Positions 45,617 through 58,566 of a stretch of DNA of 64,000 nucleotides are shown here, one piece after another. The stretch is from assembly GCA_019155185.1 (NCBI GenBank), contig CM032797.1, forward strand, positions 12,882,881 to 12,946,880, given 5' to 3'. The translations under genes were made by a program, and so were the position numbers. This DNA is from Beaufortia kweichowensis. Its lineage: Eukaryota > Chordata > Actinopteri > Cypriniformes > Gastromyzontidae. The stretch's first letter is position 1. The number at the start of each line of letters is the position of its first letter. Below the pieces are notes generated by a model. It had not been told where the DNA came from. It worked only from the letters and a program-made list of their open reading frames with translations, and did not search any database.

Positions 45617-48276
45617 TTACAGCTCTGAACTTCTCTCTCTTAAGACAACAGTTGGGTTAATATTATTTGTTGAGGAGAGCACTGAGCTTGAATTTACATT
45701 TTCTGAACTTTGATATTCCACATCAGGCACCTGAAAGGACACTATTGGACAGGGGCCTTTAATGTTCAAGCACACCAGCTTCTTTAGTGAGGCACTGTTA
45801 ACAATGTCAAATCCCACTTTGCCACCAAATGTGCTGGGCATCCAATATTCAGGAGAACAAATAGCATTTCCCATGAGGCCTTTGAGAGAGTAAGGAGCAC
45901 CCATCTCCACCATAGTCTCCCCAAAGATGGAGTTTGGTCTGGGGTTCTCCACAAGAAGACCGGTATACAGCTCAACTGCATTTACGTCACCATACAGCGT
46001 CTCTAGTTCTGCTGCTAGCTCCTTGTCTCCTGTTTTATCACACAAAAAAGTAAGAGGATTCAATTAAAATATATCTTTCATAATAAACCCACTTTTTAGA
46101 TTTATATAAACACATCTGTCAATTTCAAATTGCCACTTATGTGATTGACACAGTGTTTGTTCACTGTTTATCTTACCTGTCATCTCCTCAAAGGACGAGT
46201 AGGGCTTCATGCTAAAGCGTCTCCTGTATGCATTGAAAGACTGGTAGCGCATCTCTCTAGAATGTTCTAAAACTTTCACAGCCACTCCCAGCATTGAGGC
46301 TGGCAGGTTACGTCCACCAGCTACCTGTTCACACATAACATGAATAAAAGTTAGCTATGGGACAACAGAGAGGACAGTTAAAGCTTTCACTGCTTTCTAT
46401 CGATTACTTACCCGTCCAGCTGTCTGTTTGGTGAAGGAATCCACCAAGTTGCGGATGCCATGTTCTGTTACTATAGAGTTGTTAAATACAAACTGATGGT
46501 GGCCATAGACCTGATCCTGGATCTGAAAGGTGTCTGGCATCAGCGGGTGCCAGTGATACAGCGTGTTGAACTCAGCTGCAATGCGATTCTGGTATTGAAA
46601 GCGTTGATTGAAGAGAAGCTCAGGGTCAAACTTGAGCTTGAAGTTATAGCCACTCAGGTGCTGAACATAGTCCTCGATAACAATTTTGATAGTCTCACCT
46701 GGAAGAAAAAAAGCATTTGATCTCTTGCTTTCCACAATGTTAATTGAATCAGGATGATGCAAATATTGCAGTCACGACTTACCAATAAGGATAAGACGGG
46801 TGGTCTGAAAGATTCTTTCGTCGTCCCAGTCAGGATGTTCTTGCTTCATGACATCACAGACTCGATTGTGCTCGCGCAGCCAAATGGTAGCATACATCAT
46901 CAAACCTGGAACCAAACCAAAGGCCTCGTGGCCAACAGCAAACTTCTGTTCTTCTGGGACATGAGGAGGGTAGTGCATTTCCACCTGGACATCTTTCACT
47001 AGAGGAGGGTACACCTCATCATCCACAACCTGGAAGTCAAATATATATTTTATTGACTGAGTGTCTTCTGTAAGTCCATTGGACCTGTAAGCTATATATG
47101 TCATATGGAAGTGTTGTCTTCGCAAATCACAATACCTGATACTTTAGTTTGCCATCTTTGAACAGACGAAGCTTGTGTTGTCTGTCTAGTGTCTCTCCAT
47201 AAATATGGCTTAAATCCACCTAAAACATAACATTATTGTTAGCAATTGCATATAAACTTCCACCAAAACTTTTAATGAAATGTAAAATTAGTAAAAGTAA
47301 AATGGTTGATGACACTTACTCCATGACCCAAGGCTTTTATGAATGCTGGTCCTTTTTTAAAGTCACTTTTGAAGAACTGGTGAGAAAAATGCTGGGCAAA
47401 GAAGGCGAACATGAGACTAGTCCTCTGTGGATCAGGGATGAACTGTCTTCTTAACAGCACCTTCTCCACAACCTCCTTTGAGTTAGGAAGATCGGGTGTG
47501 GGACAGTTCCTGGGCAAAGGTGGAAGAGTCCGAGTGTAGTAGGACAGGTTGGAATATGCTTCCCAGCTTTTGTAGGTATATTCTGCATTGTATGTTGGTG
47601 GACTGTCAATTAAATATGACCTTGCTGTAAAACAAGAAATAAGGACATAGTTTTAGTGTTTGTATTTGTAAAATATGTAAAGATCCCAATTTACTCTGAC
47701 TCCAAACCATTCGACTTACATGTCAGGATATAGCTCATTATGGAATTTCTCAAAAATGAGATGTTGTTGATCAGGTTCCAGATCCATTTATAATGTGTTA
47801 AGATGTGATGCACTACGTTTGGAGCTGGTTTCAAAACTGACTTGATCCATGTGAGGAGTTCAGCTGTAAAGGGAACGACAAAGCAGATACTTTTGAGTAC
47901 ATTTCTCATATACTAAGAATTAAATTAGCAAAACATTTTCATTTGTGTAAACACAATCCTGCAGCAGACTTACGAGAAGTGCAGTTCACACCGTAATATC
48001 CTGTTCTGGTACAGTCACATTCATAAGCATCAGCGCCTTTGGATAAACATACACCCAGGTTTTGACAAGGCTGTGCACAGCAAGGGTCGTCTGCAGGAAG
48101 AAAACAAAACAAAAAAAGAAAAGAAAAATGTTATTTTCAGCTATGGTCAGATTGCAACTCTATTACAGCTAGCAGCAATTTATCTGTGATAACACCTCCA
48201 TATCAATTTACTTACATCCTTCGCAGGGAAAGATCCAAAAGCTTGAAAGAAGGACAAGGAAAATCACTCTATGCAT
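45617..48276 (-). CDS. ptgs2: Prostaglandin G/H synthase 2 (COX-2)
   Basis: Inducible cyclooxygenase/peroxidase of the ER lumen that turns arachidonate into PGH2. Nine coding exons on minus: 48216-48276 (signal peptide MHRVIFLVLLSSFW), 47974-48090 (EGF module), 47720-47863, 47320-47624, 47136-47219, 46783-47029, 46412-46698, 46177-46324 and 45617-46029. They give 602 codons (601 residues; human 604). Visible catalytic parts are Arg109 in SRSYLIDSPPTYN (ovine Arg120), Tyr367 in LYHWHPL (Tyr385), heme ligand His370 (His388) and the aspirin target Ser512 in GAPYSLKG (Ser530). Val505 marks COX-2, where COX-1 has Ile523. The C-terminus ends SSEL, a KDEL-like ER signal, preceded by the COX-2-specific insert with an NSS sequon. 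Exon 47320-47624 is a fusion of the usual exons 4 and 5 and lacks seven codons at the join. The gene is divergent from pla2g4a. Confidence 0.97.
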
Positions 48277-48995
48277 TCCAGAAGTTTTATCTGCAGTATC
48301 TCTTATTTCGAAGCAGATATGTGTGCTGTGGAAGATCGCAGGAATATTCTGTGCCTTGATGTGCTCCTGCGCCTTTTAAAGGGAAGAAATTCTTGCGTAA
48401 TTTGTAAGAGGAAGCCAGAACGTGTAACGTCATACGCAATCTGTATTTTTCCATAAATTACACACTCATTCAGATGGATGCTCACACATTCGAGCTATCT
48501 GTTGCAAGTTATTTAAAATATACTTTTTAACTACTGACCATCTTAAAGATGCAAATTTGTCAAATTATACTGCGTAATTGTGGAAATCACACCAGACCCC
48601 GTAGGGAAAATCTGTAATCTGTCAGCGCAGATTAGTTTCTGAATTGTAGTTCATGAGCGCCACCTTGCGTCTGATTTTGACACTTTAAAATGGTAGTTTT
48701 TAAAAGTGATTCGCTTATAATGATTATTCAGAAAATTTGACAAAACGTCTAGCAAAAAATACAATTTTAGAGATTTCCTTTTTTTCTTTCTTACTCATTC
48801 CTACTCTTTTGTGTTTTAGTTTGGTGGTCTCAAACTAAATCAATTGAATCAACGAATCAATTCGACTGAATCATATAAATGAACCGACTCAATTCGCTCG
48901 CGAGTGATTCATCGTTGTCCGCCCAGTGAGCGTTTCTCTCGTCTTCCTGAAATGCCTTCAGTCGAAGAGGGTCTAACGTCACCTTACCACCAGTG
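48277..48995. promoter_or_regulatory. Shared ptgs2/pla2g4a divergent promoter
   Basis: Lies between the ptgs2 start (minus) and the end of the probable non-coding pla2g4a first exon (cagtg|gtaagt, donor at 48996). Reading toward ptgs2 there is TTTAAAAGG (48372-48380) in TATA position, a C/EBP-type ATTACGCAAG (48392-48401) and a CRE-type TGACGTTA (48425-48432). Mammalian PTGS2 also carries TATA, CRE and C/EBP sites in its proximal promoter. The octamer TAACGTCA recurs at 48974-48981 on the pla2g4a side. A TGATTCA AP-1-like site occurs near 48906. Confidence 0.7.
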
Positions 48996-49276
48996 GTAAG
49001 TTCTTACGCGTTTCTTTTTGTTTTATATCTGTAAGTACGCGTCAGTGTGATTTATGCAAGAACTTTTATCTGCCTTAACAATTCCTATTATTCGACACCG
49101 AAAGTGAAGCTTTGGGGTTTGTCTCAAGACTCTGTGTATCTTATTCAACTGAGTGTCATGTTTCAACGTTTGTGCGTCGACACTATTTTTCCTCATTTTT
49201 CCCTGTTTAAATGTACAGATGTTTCCCGGACTGTCCTGAACAATCCTGAAGTCCTAACCACTAAATTGCTGCCAGA

Positions 49277-52200
49277 ATGTCCTCCATAGACCCCTATCAA
49301 TACATTATAGTAAGTTACGTTACATTAAAATCTGTGATATTAGTAACATCTGTAATGTCGAACGTGTTTTTTTTTAAATCAGGGTCTGAAATCTGTTGTT
49401 TGCGATGGCATTTTTTTTAAATATGTGGTTATAGTTTTAATTTTACTACATTTTAAAATAGTTACAAAGTAGTTTAAATAGTTTTGTAGGAATACAAATC
49501 ATTTGCATAAGGGAAAACTGCCTTTTTTGAAATACAACAAAAGTTTACTATTAGTTTGTTCATTTTAATGCAATGCTCAAAATAAAAGAGTAAAAGTTAT
49601 ACAATATAAATTGTACTTTAAATAAGTCACAGTGTTCCTTTTAAATGCTTATTTTGAATGGATGATGTCGGAAGCGAGTTTTATGTTTCTGTTTGGGATT
49701 CACCTGTTGTACCTTTTCTAGACAGATAAATGAGCTTCCTTTTACATAGATAGACACATTTTACTGCCTTTACCATTCTAAATCCCTGCCATCGTGGCTC
49801 ATTTATATGTACAGGTTGAGCACCAGTATTCTCATAGATTAAACCTGACTGTGGTGGGAGCTGAAAATGTGACTAAAGGCGCATTCGGGGATTTATGTGA
49901 GTATATACTCATGTTCTCTTCTTGTTTTTTGAGGGTGTTTTTAATCAGATAATGAGCGTGCGTTCTGTTCATATGTTTGTTCACAGTGGACACGCCAGAC
50001 CCATATGTGGAACTGTCCATATCAACCACCCCGGAGTCCAGAAAACGAACACGGCACATAAATAATGACATTAACCCTAAGTGGAATGAAACCTTTGAGT
50101 TCATATTGGACCCCAACCAACCCAATGTTTTAGAGGTGAAGAAATACAAAAAGAAGAAACTTGATTTCCTTTAGCATTATTAATTTACATTCGAAAGTGT
50201 GGTATTGAAACATTAGAATATAAAAACGTACATCAACTTTAAAATGTAATTTTACTGCTTTTTCTAGGTGACATTAATGGATGCTAATTATGTCATGGAT
50301 GAAACTTTGGGCACAGCAAAATATTCCCTCTCAAAACTCAAAGTGGGGCAGACAGAGAAAGTGACAATTTCTATTGGCAAGGTACAGTAAAACCACAAAT
50401 GCATTGTGGTTTACAGCGGAAATGTGTTGAATGTTAACTGTTATTTTTTGATTCCTTCTAGACGACAAAAGTGTTTCTCGACCTGGCCGTAGAAGTGTGG
50501 TATGTATTTTATTTAGCGCATTGTGCGTACTATATAAATACAATAACCTCCCCATTGTACACGGTCAATATAGCCCTGCAAGAATCACATTGGTATCTTT
50601 ATGAATGAAGGCCTGACGCAATCTATTTGTTGGTTTCAAGTGCGTCCACAGACTTGCGCTTCAGCATGGCTCTGTGTGATCAGGAGAAGCTTTTCATGCA
50701 AACACGCAGGGACAGAGTTATGCTCGGCATCAAGAAGCTTCTAAAAATGGAAAACCCACGCTTCCTTCCAGCCTCACCACGAGAGGTAAACGCAAAACCC
50801 AACACAATTGCATTTGCTAAATTAAAAAAGAGATTTTATTTTGAGTGAGATTCTGTCTTATTGCGGTTCTGTTTGTGCTCAGGTTCCAACCATCGCTATA
50901 CTGGGCTCTGGAGGAGGTTTTCGTGCCATGGTGGGCTTTTCTGGAGTAATGAAAGCTCTGTATGAGTCTGGGGTGCTTGACTGTGCGACATACGTGGCAG
51001 GACTTTCTGGATCTACATGGTCAGTATCTGTTTTGTTCATGATGTGTGGTAGCCTTTTGTATTTGTTACAGCAGTGCATAACAACAGCTAATTAAATGGG
51101 TGACAAAATGCTACGCAGTGTTTTCATCATGAATTTCCACAGGTATATGTCCACATTGTATTCGCACCCTGAATTTCCCGCTAAAGGACCGGGGGATATA
51201 AATAAGGAACTGATGAACAGGGTCAGCAATAACCCACTCAGACTGCTCCTGCCCCAAAACATCAACCGCTACGTGAAGGCGCTCTGGAAGAAAAAATCAG
51301 CCGGGCAGCCCGTCACCTTCACTGACATCTTCGGCATGCTGATAGGAGAGACTCTCATTCCTGGGGTAATTTATGCAGAGTTTTTACTGCAGCAGGACAT
51401 GGAGAATTCATATGCAGTGTACACTGTTGTCTATTCAAATACAAAGATTCCTTTGTATTTTGCCTGTCTATTATGCATCCCAATGCAAATGGAGCCCGTT
51501 TTGGGGCGGATCATTCTTTTGATCAGGAAGATACTTTTCATTAGAGTAAACCGACAGCCTTTATATTTATAAATGAATAAGCAAAATTGTGTATTAGCTG
51601 GTGAAATAGTGAGTAGTAAGTAATAGTAAGTGTTTATTCAGGTTTGTCTAATCACTAGATAAACATTGTTTTCCTGTGACATTTTTATTAAGCTGGCACA
51701 AAATGTGCTTAGATAAAGGCGCAGTGGAAACACAATACAGATAAAGTTTTAAGTCAGACTGGCGAAATGAGCATTTCCCAGTAGTGATATATCAATGCAT
51801 AATGAATGTTCTGTGTCAAACAGCCACAATGAAAGTGTGCATGTACATGATAATCATATGAAATCAGGGAAACTATACTCTTGCTTTAATTAATATAAAA
51901 TGTACTTAATTATAATACATAGATCTTTTTGTATATCTACACTGACATGATGTGAACATTCAAAAGAAATCTTGTGCTGTGTGTTTAGAGAATGAACAGT
52001 ACTCTCAGCTCCATGCAGGAGAAGATTAAAGAAGGTCAGAGTCCTATGCCTCTCTTCACCTGTCTTCACGTCAAACCCGATGTGTCTGAGCTCATGTTTG
52101 CAGGTAAGAGGCCAAAACACTCAGAAAATGACTGTAGAATGATGCATTGGATTTAATATATTTTAGGACACAGATCCTTTTCTTCATAAAATAACCTGGT

Positions 52201-55200
52201 AAAACAGTAAAAAACAGTGACCGTAAATGCGCGGTCACTATCTATTTGTTTATATTTGCTTAATTCAGTGGAGAACATGCAAATTTTCGTTACCGTGTCT
52301 GAACTAATGATTGACCCACTGGGAAGTCAGCGTGTACGTTCACAGCTCCACCCACAGATGTAGACTATTTTTAGAGACTAACAATTGTGTGTGGGTTGGG
52401 TTTTTTTGGTGAATGGGATCAAAGCATGTGACTAAGAAGGAGATTGTTAAAAGCAACTATTTGCTGATAAAAAGCAAACCTGTTACATTACTCTTCTCTC
52501 TCGAGTTGACTTATTTTGAGTGCTTGTTACTGTATTAACAGTATTAATGAAGTTAATGGTAGTTGTATAATAGTAATACTGTATGTAGTGTGTAATACTG
52601 TACTGTATATTTGATTAAGCTTTGATCATACTAAGCAGTTATTCATGTGTCTCCATTAGACTGGGTGGAGTTCAGTCCGTATGAAATTGGCATGGCCAAA
52701 TACGGCACCTTCATGTCTCCAGGGCTCTTTGGGAGTAAGTTCTTCATGGGAAGCGTTGTAAAGAAGTATGAGGAAAACCCCCTGCACTTCCTGATGGGTA
52801 AGACTAGAAGTTTTCTGAATTTCAACAGAAGCATTCACTCATTCATTTAGTGTCAATGGATGGTTTACTCATTGTACTGTAGAGTTAACATCTGCTAAGG
52901 GGTAATAATGAAACTATACCAGTAATAATGGAATTTTTGTTATAAGAAACAATTAAAACAACATTGTGCATCTGCCCAAACTGCCCAAATGTATACGCAA
53001 AGAAAGAAGGCCTACCTTTTATTCTTGCTGTTGTATTGTTGCTGCTGGGGCCGTCATGTTGTGGACATGCTGTGTTTTTTAAATATTGTCCATTGCAGTA
53101 TGTTTTATTCATTAACTGTGTGCACTGCAGGTGTATGGGGGAGTGCTTTCTCCATCCTCTTTAACCGGGTTCTGGGTGTGAAGGAGACAGCCAGCAGCAG
53201 CACAATGGAGGAGGAGCTGGGTAAGAGAATGTTTTTCTTTTTTTGATATCTGAACAGAGAAAATAAAAATCAAGCAGACAATGAAGGGGATAAGGGGCAC
53301 TGCATTTTAAAAGAACCAGTTTGGAAACAAATTGGCTTATTTTTTTGTCATATTGCTTCATTTGTGACCTTACCTAAAAAGTGCCGTTACCGGTTTTTCT
53401 AGTGCAGAACTGTGCAGGTGACACATACATTTTGGAAGGTGTGGACATAATAAATAGTCAGAAGTCAAACCGATCTACAAGTTGTTTCTGTGTAACCTCC
53501 ATCAAAAAGAACTAATTTCAACACTTACAAAGGTCGAAATAGATCAACATACTTTTAACCCCAGAGGCATTATGCCCATTTGCACTGTTTAACCATGTAT
53601 CAAGTAGTGCTTTGTGCATTCCTGACACCTGTTCTTACCCATAAGATTTCCTGTCATCTTTTCTGTTACCTCTAATGCTGTAAAAGACGTAACGAATTAC
53701 AGAAAATGCAGCTGTTTTCCAAACAATGACACTTCATGATGGCCACTAACTGTCAAGTTTAGTTTTTCATTAGTTGTGTTTGGTTTATTAAGATTATGCC
53801 GTGCATTGGGCTGGGGTTTGAACCCTATCTCTTGCATGCTGAATAAAAACTTATGCATGATAAAGGAATTTAGTGTAACAGTGCTCTAATCTCATGCCTG
53901 TTTGAATAGGAAGTGCAGTGTTTTCACTGGCTTTCAAGTACATGTGTCTCCTGTTTTCAGAGCAAATAAAACCAGAGCATATTGTGGGAGATGACTCAGC
54001 AGATAATGAAGAGGAAACACAAAGAAGTAAGAAAAACTTTCTCACGCAGACGAACAATATTCAATTTATTGCACTTTGCACACAACATATTGTGGAAGAA
54101 CATTTTTACAGGGAACAATGATTTTAAGGATGGCAAAAGTAATGCATAGAGAAACTCCCCTTAATTGTAAAGACTGTACCTGTAACTCAGTTTGGCGTTT
54201 TAATTATCAGAGAGGTCAAATACTAATAAAATGCATAGCTCAAATGCACTGCTTAGGATTAAAGCATCTCTGTCACTTTCTCTCTCTTCCAGGAGGCACA
54301 GAGAGCGCAGAGGTGGAGGATGAGCGCCAGCGCCATGCCCAGGCTAGTTGGGTTCAGCGCATGTTAACATCCATTATGGGTGACACCACCCTGTTCACCA
54401 CACGAGAGGGCCGTGCTGGCAAGGTGCACAACTTCATGCTGGGGCTTAACCTCAACTCAACCCTGCCCTTCTCTCCCTTCCATGGCCTCATGAACCAGAA
54501 TTCTGTGGATGAGGAGGTGGATGCTGTCACAGGTACTAACATTGTTTGTGAACTTACAGTGTTTTGAAACTTAGCTTGTCAAGGTTTAAGATGCTTACAA
54601 TTTCATATACATAGTATATACATAATATATACATAATATACATGTCATATACATAATATACATAGTATATCGGGCATGAAAACATTGAGGATCTTAATTA
54701 GGGTGACAGCATTTTGAACAAGTCACAGTGTTTGAACAGATCAGTTTACAGTAAAAAAAAAAAACACAAATACACTTAGAAATATATTTTCAATATATGC
54801 AATGATTATATTTATTTTAATTATTAAAATTAATTATTAAAATTTTCAATAAACTTTTATGAAGGTATCTGATTGGTAAACTGTTTTTTAATGTCTGAAT
54901 GATCAGATTCACAACTGAATCAGACATTCAAATGATTCATACGAGAGAGTGATGCATTTTACGCAAGCAGTTACAAAGTAGTCATTCAGCTGACACTTTC
55001 ATCCAAAGCAAATGGTTTAAACCTAAAACTATTCGGTTACCATCCCAGATCTCTAAAGTCACTTTAATCTGATTTTACTCTTAAATGTTTATTTTTCATC
55101 GTGCCTGAAAGTTCACCTTATCCAGGTCTCGTGGAGTATGTGGGCGAAATGGGCGTGGTGTTGGTAATAGGCTGAAATCTGGTCAGGTGCCACCGAACTT

Positions 55201-56732
55201 GATGATAGGATTTCAAACTTTATTCGAGTTTAAGGAGCGGGGAAGGAAATTCACTTGTAGGAAATTCCAACACACCCACTACAGATTAACTTCTCCCCTA
55301 AAGGTTAAATACACAGAATCACCTGACTACACCACACATGCATATAGAACTTGAAAGGATGTGTGCCGCTGCAAGATCAGTAATCACATTAAATAGACAA
55401 CGTTCATAGTGGTGTGCATGGCACATAAGTATATGTGTCATTCTGTTAAGCCCATAGATAAAGGGGTAAGGTCTCACATTATAATTATTAGTAATAACAG
55501 CATTATGTGCCTCAGTGACTCAGCAACTGTCAACTTCCTGTTGACAGTTGGGTGTGAGAAAAAAAGATAATCTCTTTAAGATGATGGTTTAAAAAGTAAT
55601 GTGCAATAGTTGATGACATTGTTGCAACATAAAACCGTCATTACTCATAAGCATCAAAGAAATAGGTGAATTTCACTAATGACATGTATTGTAGCTGGCT
55701 TTCCTGTAATGCGGATGTTTTCGCAAATTAATTTGGCCGGTTTTTAACCATAATTGAAACCATTGTGATGTTATGTTAAAGTAGGTTAAATAAGTGTTAT
55801 GTGATTTTGTAGAATAATGAGAAATTGCAAGTTCCCTGCAATAGTCTTCAAGCAACATAAGTAACATTAAAATGAACAAACTGTGGTCTTTTTGTAGATC
55901 CCGATGAGTTTGAGCGAATCTACGAGCCCCTAGATGTTAAAAGTAAAAAAATCCATGTGGTGGACAGTGGCCTGACCTTTAACCTGCCCTACCCTCTCAT
56001 CCTGCGGCCTCAGAGAGGGGTGGACCTCATCATCTCCTTTGACTTCTCAGCCCGGCCCAGTGACTCCAGCCCACCATTCAAGGTCAGTATCTAAAGGCCT
56101 GTTCACACTGTGAATGATAACTAAGTTTTTAAAAATAAATTAATTGTGTTGTCTTTTTTGTAAGGAATTATTGCTGGCTGAGAAATGGGCCCGGATGAAT
56201 AAGCTTCCGTTTCCCAAGATTGATTCCAAAGTGTTTGATCGAGAGGGTCTAAAAGAGTGCTATGTGTTCAGACCCAACAAAGAAGATAAGAACTGTCCCA
56301 CTGTTATTCATTTTGTCTTGGCCAACATCAACTTTCGGGATTTTAAAGCACCAGGTGAGAGCAAATATTAGAATTGTCACTTATTGTGCTTTTATATTTT
56401 GACTTTTAACTTTTGTTGAACCTTGTCTGAGTGTGAGTTGATTTAATGAGGAAGTGGTTGATTGTTCATGATTCATACAGATGACTCCTGTGTTTGATTC
56501 AGTATGATTCATTTTTCAGATCAAGTAATGTATTATAAAAATGCACAGAGTAATTCATGGAGCACATCTAAAAGTATCTTTAGGGCTAAACATTAATGTT
56601 TGTAAATATTTTCTAAGGCCAAGTGAAACAACGAACACTGTAACAATATTTGTATATTTAACAATATAGTATATATATACAGTATATATATATATACAGT
56701 ACAGTATATATATATATATACAATATTTAGGG

Positions 56733-56774
<42 letters not shown>

Positions 56775-57735
56775 TAGTATACATTATATGTATATATTTT
56801 AGTTTTCTTTTACTAAAACCTCCTGCTAAACTAAAAAATGATACCTGTCTAAAACAGATTATGAAAACGAGTTAGGAAGTTTATCAATAAATTTCATTGA
56901 TTATGTTTCAGATGTTTGTTTAAAAAATTACAGTTGTTGTAGTGTATTAAAGAGTGATAGCCAAGAATATACAGTGGTCATGGTACACTGTTAAGTGTAT
57001 TAACTGCTGGCGCCCTCTGCAGGTTAAGAAATTCTTGTATGATTTGATAAACGTGCATGTTTAGTTTTTGTAATGCATATTTAATACACATCTATCTGTA
57101 GTGTGAAAAAGGCCAATACATACTGCATTATGTATTGTAACAGTTTTGCTCAAAATTTATAAGATAACTACAATGGATATTTCTGTTTACACCCTTATTG
57201 AAATAACATAATTTTTCTCTTAGCCCAAGTAACTTTATACCCAGTATGGCAATTTACTATCGTCTTTCTCGTGATAATTATATTTTCACTGTATACTGAT
57301 TAATGTATTTCTATAGAAGGAACGGATTTATTTTGTTTCTGTTTTCTTGCAGGAGTTCCCAGAGAGACGGACAAAGAGATTGAGTTTGCCGATTTTGACA
57401 TATTTGATGATGCAGCTTCTCCTTACTCTACCTTCAACTTCAAATACTCCAACCAGGCCTTCAAGAGGCTGCATGATCTCATGGAGTTCAACACACTCAA
57501 CAACATTGAGGTCAGTTTTATACATTCACAGTAATAATGGAATGAGTTTTCTGTTTTTGTCTTACATGATTCTGTGTGTGTGTTTTGTTTTTAGGTAATA
57601 AAAGAAGCTATAAAAGACAGCATTCTGCAGAGACGGGAGAATCCTTCACGCTGTTCCGTTTCCCTTTCACTTAGTGAGATCGAAAACAAGAAGTTCCTAA
57701 AACGGGATACCAGTAACGCAAAGAAACACACCTAA
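49277..57735 (+). CDS. pla2g4a: Cytosolic phospholipase A2 alpha
   Basis: Calcium-activated lipase that releases arachidonate from membrane phospholipids, feeding cyclooxygenases. Seventeen coding exons: 49277-49309, 49815-49896, 49987-50135, 50268-50381, 50462-50499, 50641-50785, 50883-51019, 51143-51365, 51989-52103, 52660-52797, 53131-53220, 53961-54026, 54293-54532, 55898-56082, 56165-56354, 57353-57510 and 57595-57735. They total 748 codons (747 residues; human 749). The N-terminal C2 domain keeps the calcium loops (LDTPDPYVE, NNDINPKWNETFEF, MDANYVMDETLG). The catalytic parts are GSGGGFRAM with Arg201, GLSGS with Ser229 (human Arg200 and Ser228), and Asp546 in VVDSGL (Asp549). The MAPK site is kept as Ser504-Pro in LPFSPFHG (human Ser505). 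The start MSSIDPYQYII is in the second exon; the exon before it is non-coding. Confidence 0.97.
54600..54675. repeat. Short AT-rich tandem repeat
   Basis: Imperfect tandem units of the type tatacataata in a pla2g4a intron. Confidence 0.7.
56640..56800. repeat. (TA)n microsatellite in pla2g4a intron
   Basis: Long runs of ta dinucleotides interrupted by cagta units, with a pure run of about 40 bases near 56735-56768. Likely length-variable. Confidence 0.9.
57010..57023 (-). promoter_or_regulatory. CTCF-like motif in pla2g4a intron
   Basis: On the minus strand CCTGCAGAGGGCGC matches CCASYAGRKGGCRS at all but one position (T for A at the third). The sequence gcgccctctgc also occurs within some fish repeats, so binding is uncertain. 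Confidence 0.4.
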
Positions 57736-57980
57736 CAGATAGCTGTGCAGAAACCACACAAAGCCTTAACGTTTGGTTTTGAGACTGCATTAGTTTTGCT
57801 CTGATGCTGATTCTGAATCAGACTGTTGATGAAAATCAGTTCAGTATGCAACTTTATAAGACAAGACTGAATCAACCTAATTACTGAGGTTTAACGTGTA
57901 TTGGTTTACAGTACCATTTCCTATAAACTTTTTCCCGAAATGGTTCCTTAACTCTCTTTCTGAGCAGATTCTCTAAACCT

Positions 57981-58566
57981 TTAAAGGGGTCCTATTATGC
58001 ATTTTCACTTTTTGAAGAGCAGTGTAGAAGTTTCAGATACTTCCGTTCAAAGATAACTAACAGTGTGATCCAGAATGAAACGATCACTGACATAACCTAA
58101 ATGATCCCTTTTAGGACCTTATCATCCACTGTGAAAGCTGTTCTGTGTGATACATGGATATTGTGTGCACGCACAGACCTCTAAAATCATATTTGTGTGA
58201 AATGTCCTTTGAAGTCGTGCTTGCAAAAGTGTTTCTGGTTTTGTTTTATTATCCGACTCGAGCTTGAGTTGATAAAGCAGGACTGACTCTTTAGTTATTA
58301 TTGTTACTGCAACCAATCTGATGTAAAACCACTTCAAGTGGAAGGCAAACTGTTGATTGTCCAGTCAGACATCAAACTGGCACAGGACATGCACTTCTTA
58401 CACACACTAGCTGATCTCGCTTGCATATGTGGATCTGGCTTGTTGAACAGATGAGAGGGATTGAGAATTTTCTGTATTTTTGAACAATTAAGCATGAAAA
58501 CCTTTTCTAGTACACCCCAAAAACAATATAAAGACTTTGTAAAAGTACATAATATGACCCCTTTAA
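57981..58566. mobile_element. Inverted-repeat MITE, 586 bp
   Basis: Left end ttaaaggggtcctattatgc and right end cataatatgacccctttaa are reverse complements with one mismatch. The interior has no transposase frame. It probably lies within or just past the pla2g4a 3' UTR. Confidence 0.8.

Noticed and set aside
48650..48672. CTCF-like gcgccaccttgcg in the ptgs2/pla2g4a gap
   Set aside because: At least two core positions mismatch the consensus, too weak to list beside the full matches.
56593..56784. Minus-strand open frame rich in Tyr and Ile
   Set aside because: It is a translation of the (TA)n microsatellite.
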